From contig OY759970.1 of assembly GCA_963662965.1 (NCBI GenBank), positions 3,658,001 to 3,722,000 of the forward strand: a stretch of 64,000 nt of DNA. The letters run 5' to 3'. The notes below the pieces were generated by a model that saw only the letters and a program-made list of their open reading frames with translations, was not told where the DNA came from and ran no database searches. Below, in pieces: positions 63,188 to 64,000 of the stretch. The position numbers were made by a program, and so were the translations under genes. Source of the stretch: DTWD01 sp963662965. Lineage in GTDB: Bacteria > Acidobacteriota > Vicinamibacteria > Vicinamibacterales > UBA8438. How positions within the stretch are numbered: position 1 is the stretch's first letter; every line of letters begins with the position of its first letter.

Positions 63188-63631
63188 ATGCCAAGAATAA
63201 CAATCGGTTTCTTGCTGGCCGCGGCGCTGCTGGCCACCGGGGGTGCGGTCTACGCCCACCACGCCTTCTCTGCTGAGTTCGACGCCAACCTGCCGATTGA
63301 GGTGCAGGGCAAGGTGACGCGGGTCGATTGGATCAACCCCCACTCCTGGATCTACGTGATGGACGAGAGCGACGACGGCTCCACTCAGGAGTGGATGCTA
63401 GAAGCGGGTACGCCGAACACGCTCCTGCGGCGGGGAGTCACGAAGACGATCCTGACGGTGGGGACCGAGGTCCAGGTGCGCGGCTATCAGAGCAAGGACC
63501 GGATCTGCGAGCCGGTCTGCCGAGGCAGCGGTAGAGATATCACCTTCCCCGACGGCACCTCGCTCTTCATGGGCTCCTCGGGCACCGGCGCCCCCAGAGA
63601 CGGCACCGATTCTACCGAGCCGTCGCGCTAG
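63188..63631 (+). CDS. DUF6152-family secreted protein
   Basis: 147 residues. Signal peptide about 1-22 (LLAAALLATGGAVYA). The start HHAFSAEFDANLPIEVQGKV, then TRVDWINPHSWIYVMD and VRGYQSKDRICEPVCRGSGR, is the DUF6152 pattern (an HHAF-S-EFD metal-like N-terminus, W-NPH). Function unknown. Follows 62123 by 15 nt, so in the same operon. Confidence 0.82.
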   Translation: MPRITIGFLLAAALLATGGAVYAHHAFSAEFDANLPIEVQGKVTRVDWINPHSWIYVMDESDDGSTQEWMLEAGTPNTLLRRGVTKTILTVGTEVQVRGYQSKDRICEPVCRGSGRDITFPDGTSLFMGSSGTGAPRDGTDSTEPSR

Positions 63632-63670
63632 CGAGCTCCGGACACATCGCCGGAACCGCGGCCCGCCGTG

Positions 63671-64000
63671 TCAGCGCCCGATCGCGGCGTGGATCGCCTT
63701 GACGGTCCGGTCGGCGCGATTCTGCATGAGCGTCTTGCCGATCGCGATCGTGTCCTCTTTGGGCGCTATCGATACGCCGTTGATGCTGGCTTTCCCCGCC
63801 GCGACGCGCTGGTCGTAACGCACCGACTCGGGGCTGACGGTCATCTGCAGCGCGGTGGACCAGTAGAAGTCGTGGAAGCCCTCGCTCTCCTCGGTGATCC
63901 CGAGCCTCTTCAGCAACTCCTGGTCATCCCCGTTGTTGTAGAACTCGGGGATGTAGTGGGCCACCCGCTTGCCCCATCGCGCGTTGACCGCCTCGGCGAC
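63671..64000 (-). CDS. Creatininase-like protein, C-terminal end (window edge)
   Basis: The frame is open to the window edge: VAEAVNARWGKRVAHYIPEF, GFHDFYWSTALQMTVSPESV, RYDQRVAAGKASINGVSIAP, KTLMQNRADRTVKAIHAAIG. The layout (late helix, AGxS, terminal VxAIxxAI) suits the creatininase amidohydrolase family, whose metal site lies upstream of the window. Assignment moderate. Confidence 0.55.
   Translation of the reverse strand, partial: VAEAVNARWGKRVAHYIPEFYNNGDDQELLKRLGITEESEGFHDFYWSTALQMTVSPESVRYDQRVAAGKASINGVSIAPKEDTIAIGKTLMQNRADRTVKAIHAAIGR

Overview
This is a GC-rich bacterial chromosome segment. The outer-membrane, signal-peptide and lipoprotein genes indicate a diderm. The best guess is an Acidobacteriota member of the Vicinamibacteria type. 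That rests on PQQ dehydrogenases, DUF6152-type secreted proteins, a CoxL-like molybdenum hydroxylase operon and very abundant insertion sequences. The placement is inference from gene content; no rRNA gene is present.

Layout. 1-5.1 kb: two IS ends, a group II intron remnant, a PQQ dehydrogenase and nested IS fragments. 5.1-9.1 kb: truncated genes (DUF4268-type nuclease, K+ channel, NtrC-type regulator) around a decayed IS21 element. 9.1-12.05 kb: an intact nitrogen module (sigma-54-like promoter, glnK, amtB, TorF-type porin, hairpin). 12.1-18.8 kb: a shredded defence-like island, holding a double-kinase/ATPase gene cut at both ends and a DUF4041/GIY-YIG gene split by an IS256 element, with IS6, IS5, IS1-like and MITE-like pieces. 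18.8-30 kb: mostly host genes (alanine dehydrogenase, PLP decarboxylase with a 61-bp duplication, barrel proteins, M4 peptidase, GltS symporter). 30-39.5 kb: IS3, IS1-like, IS256 and IS3 elements around an amidohydrolase, a plasmid-like patch with iteron-like repeats and a beta-propeller gene split by IS3. 39.5-43.2 kb: a tRNA region with a 117-bp inverted copy of the tRNA-Lys 3' half, an acetamidase, a decayed paralogue and three tRNAs. 43.2-45.8 kb: a decayed divergent ligD/ku NHEJ pair. 45.9-50.2 kb: secreted proteins, a cytochrome c/monooxygenase-like protein and a PQQ-like propeller. 50.2-56.8 kb: a form II CODH-like operon in the order S-L-M-D-E-G, with a MITE-like insert between D and E. 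56.9-64 kb: PEP mutase-family lyase, haloalkane dehalogenase, truncated NTF2-like protein, GMC oxidoreductase with a gluconate dehydrogenase subunit 3 partner, three small secreted proteins and the end of a creatininase-like gene.

The theme is a genome under heavy transposition and gene decay. At least eight host genes are truncated, split or carry stops, yet the nitrogen, CODH-like and tRNA modules look functional. Two insertions (IS256 at 15448, IS3 at 37060) are recent enough that removing the IS plus one target duplication restores an open frame.
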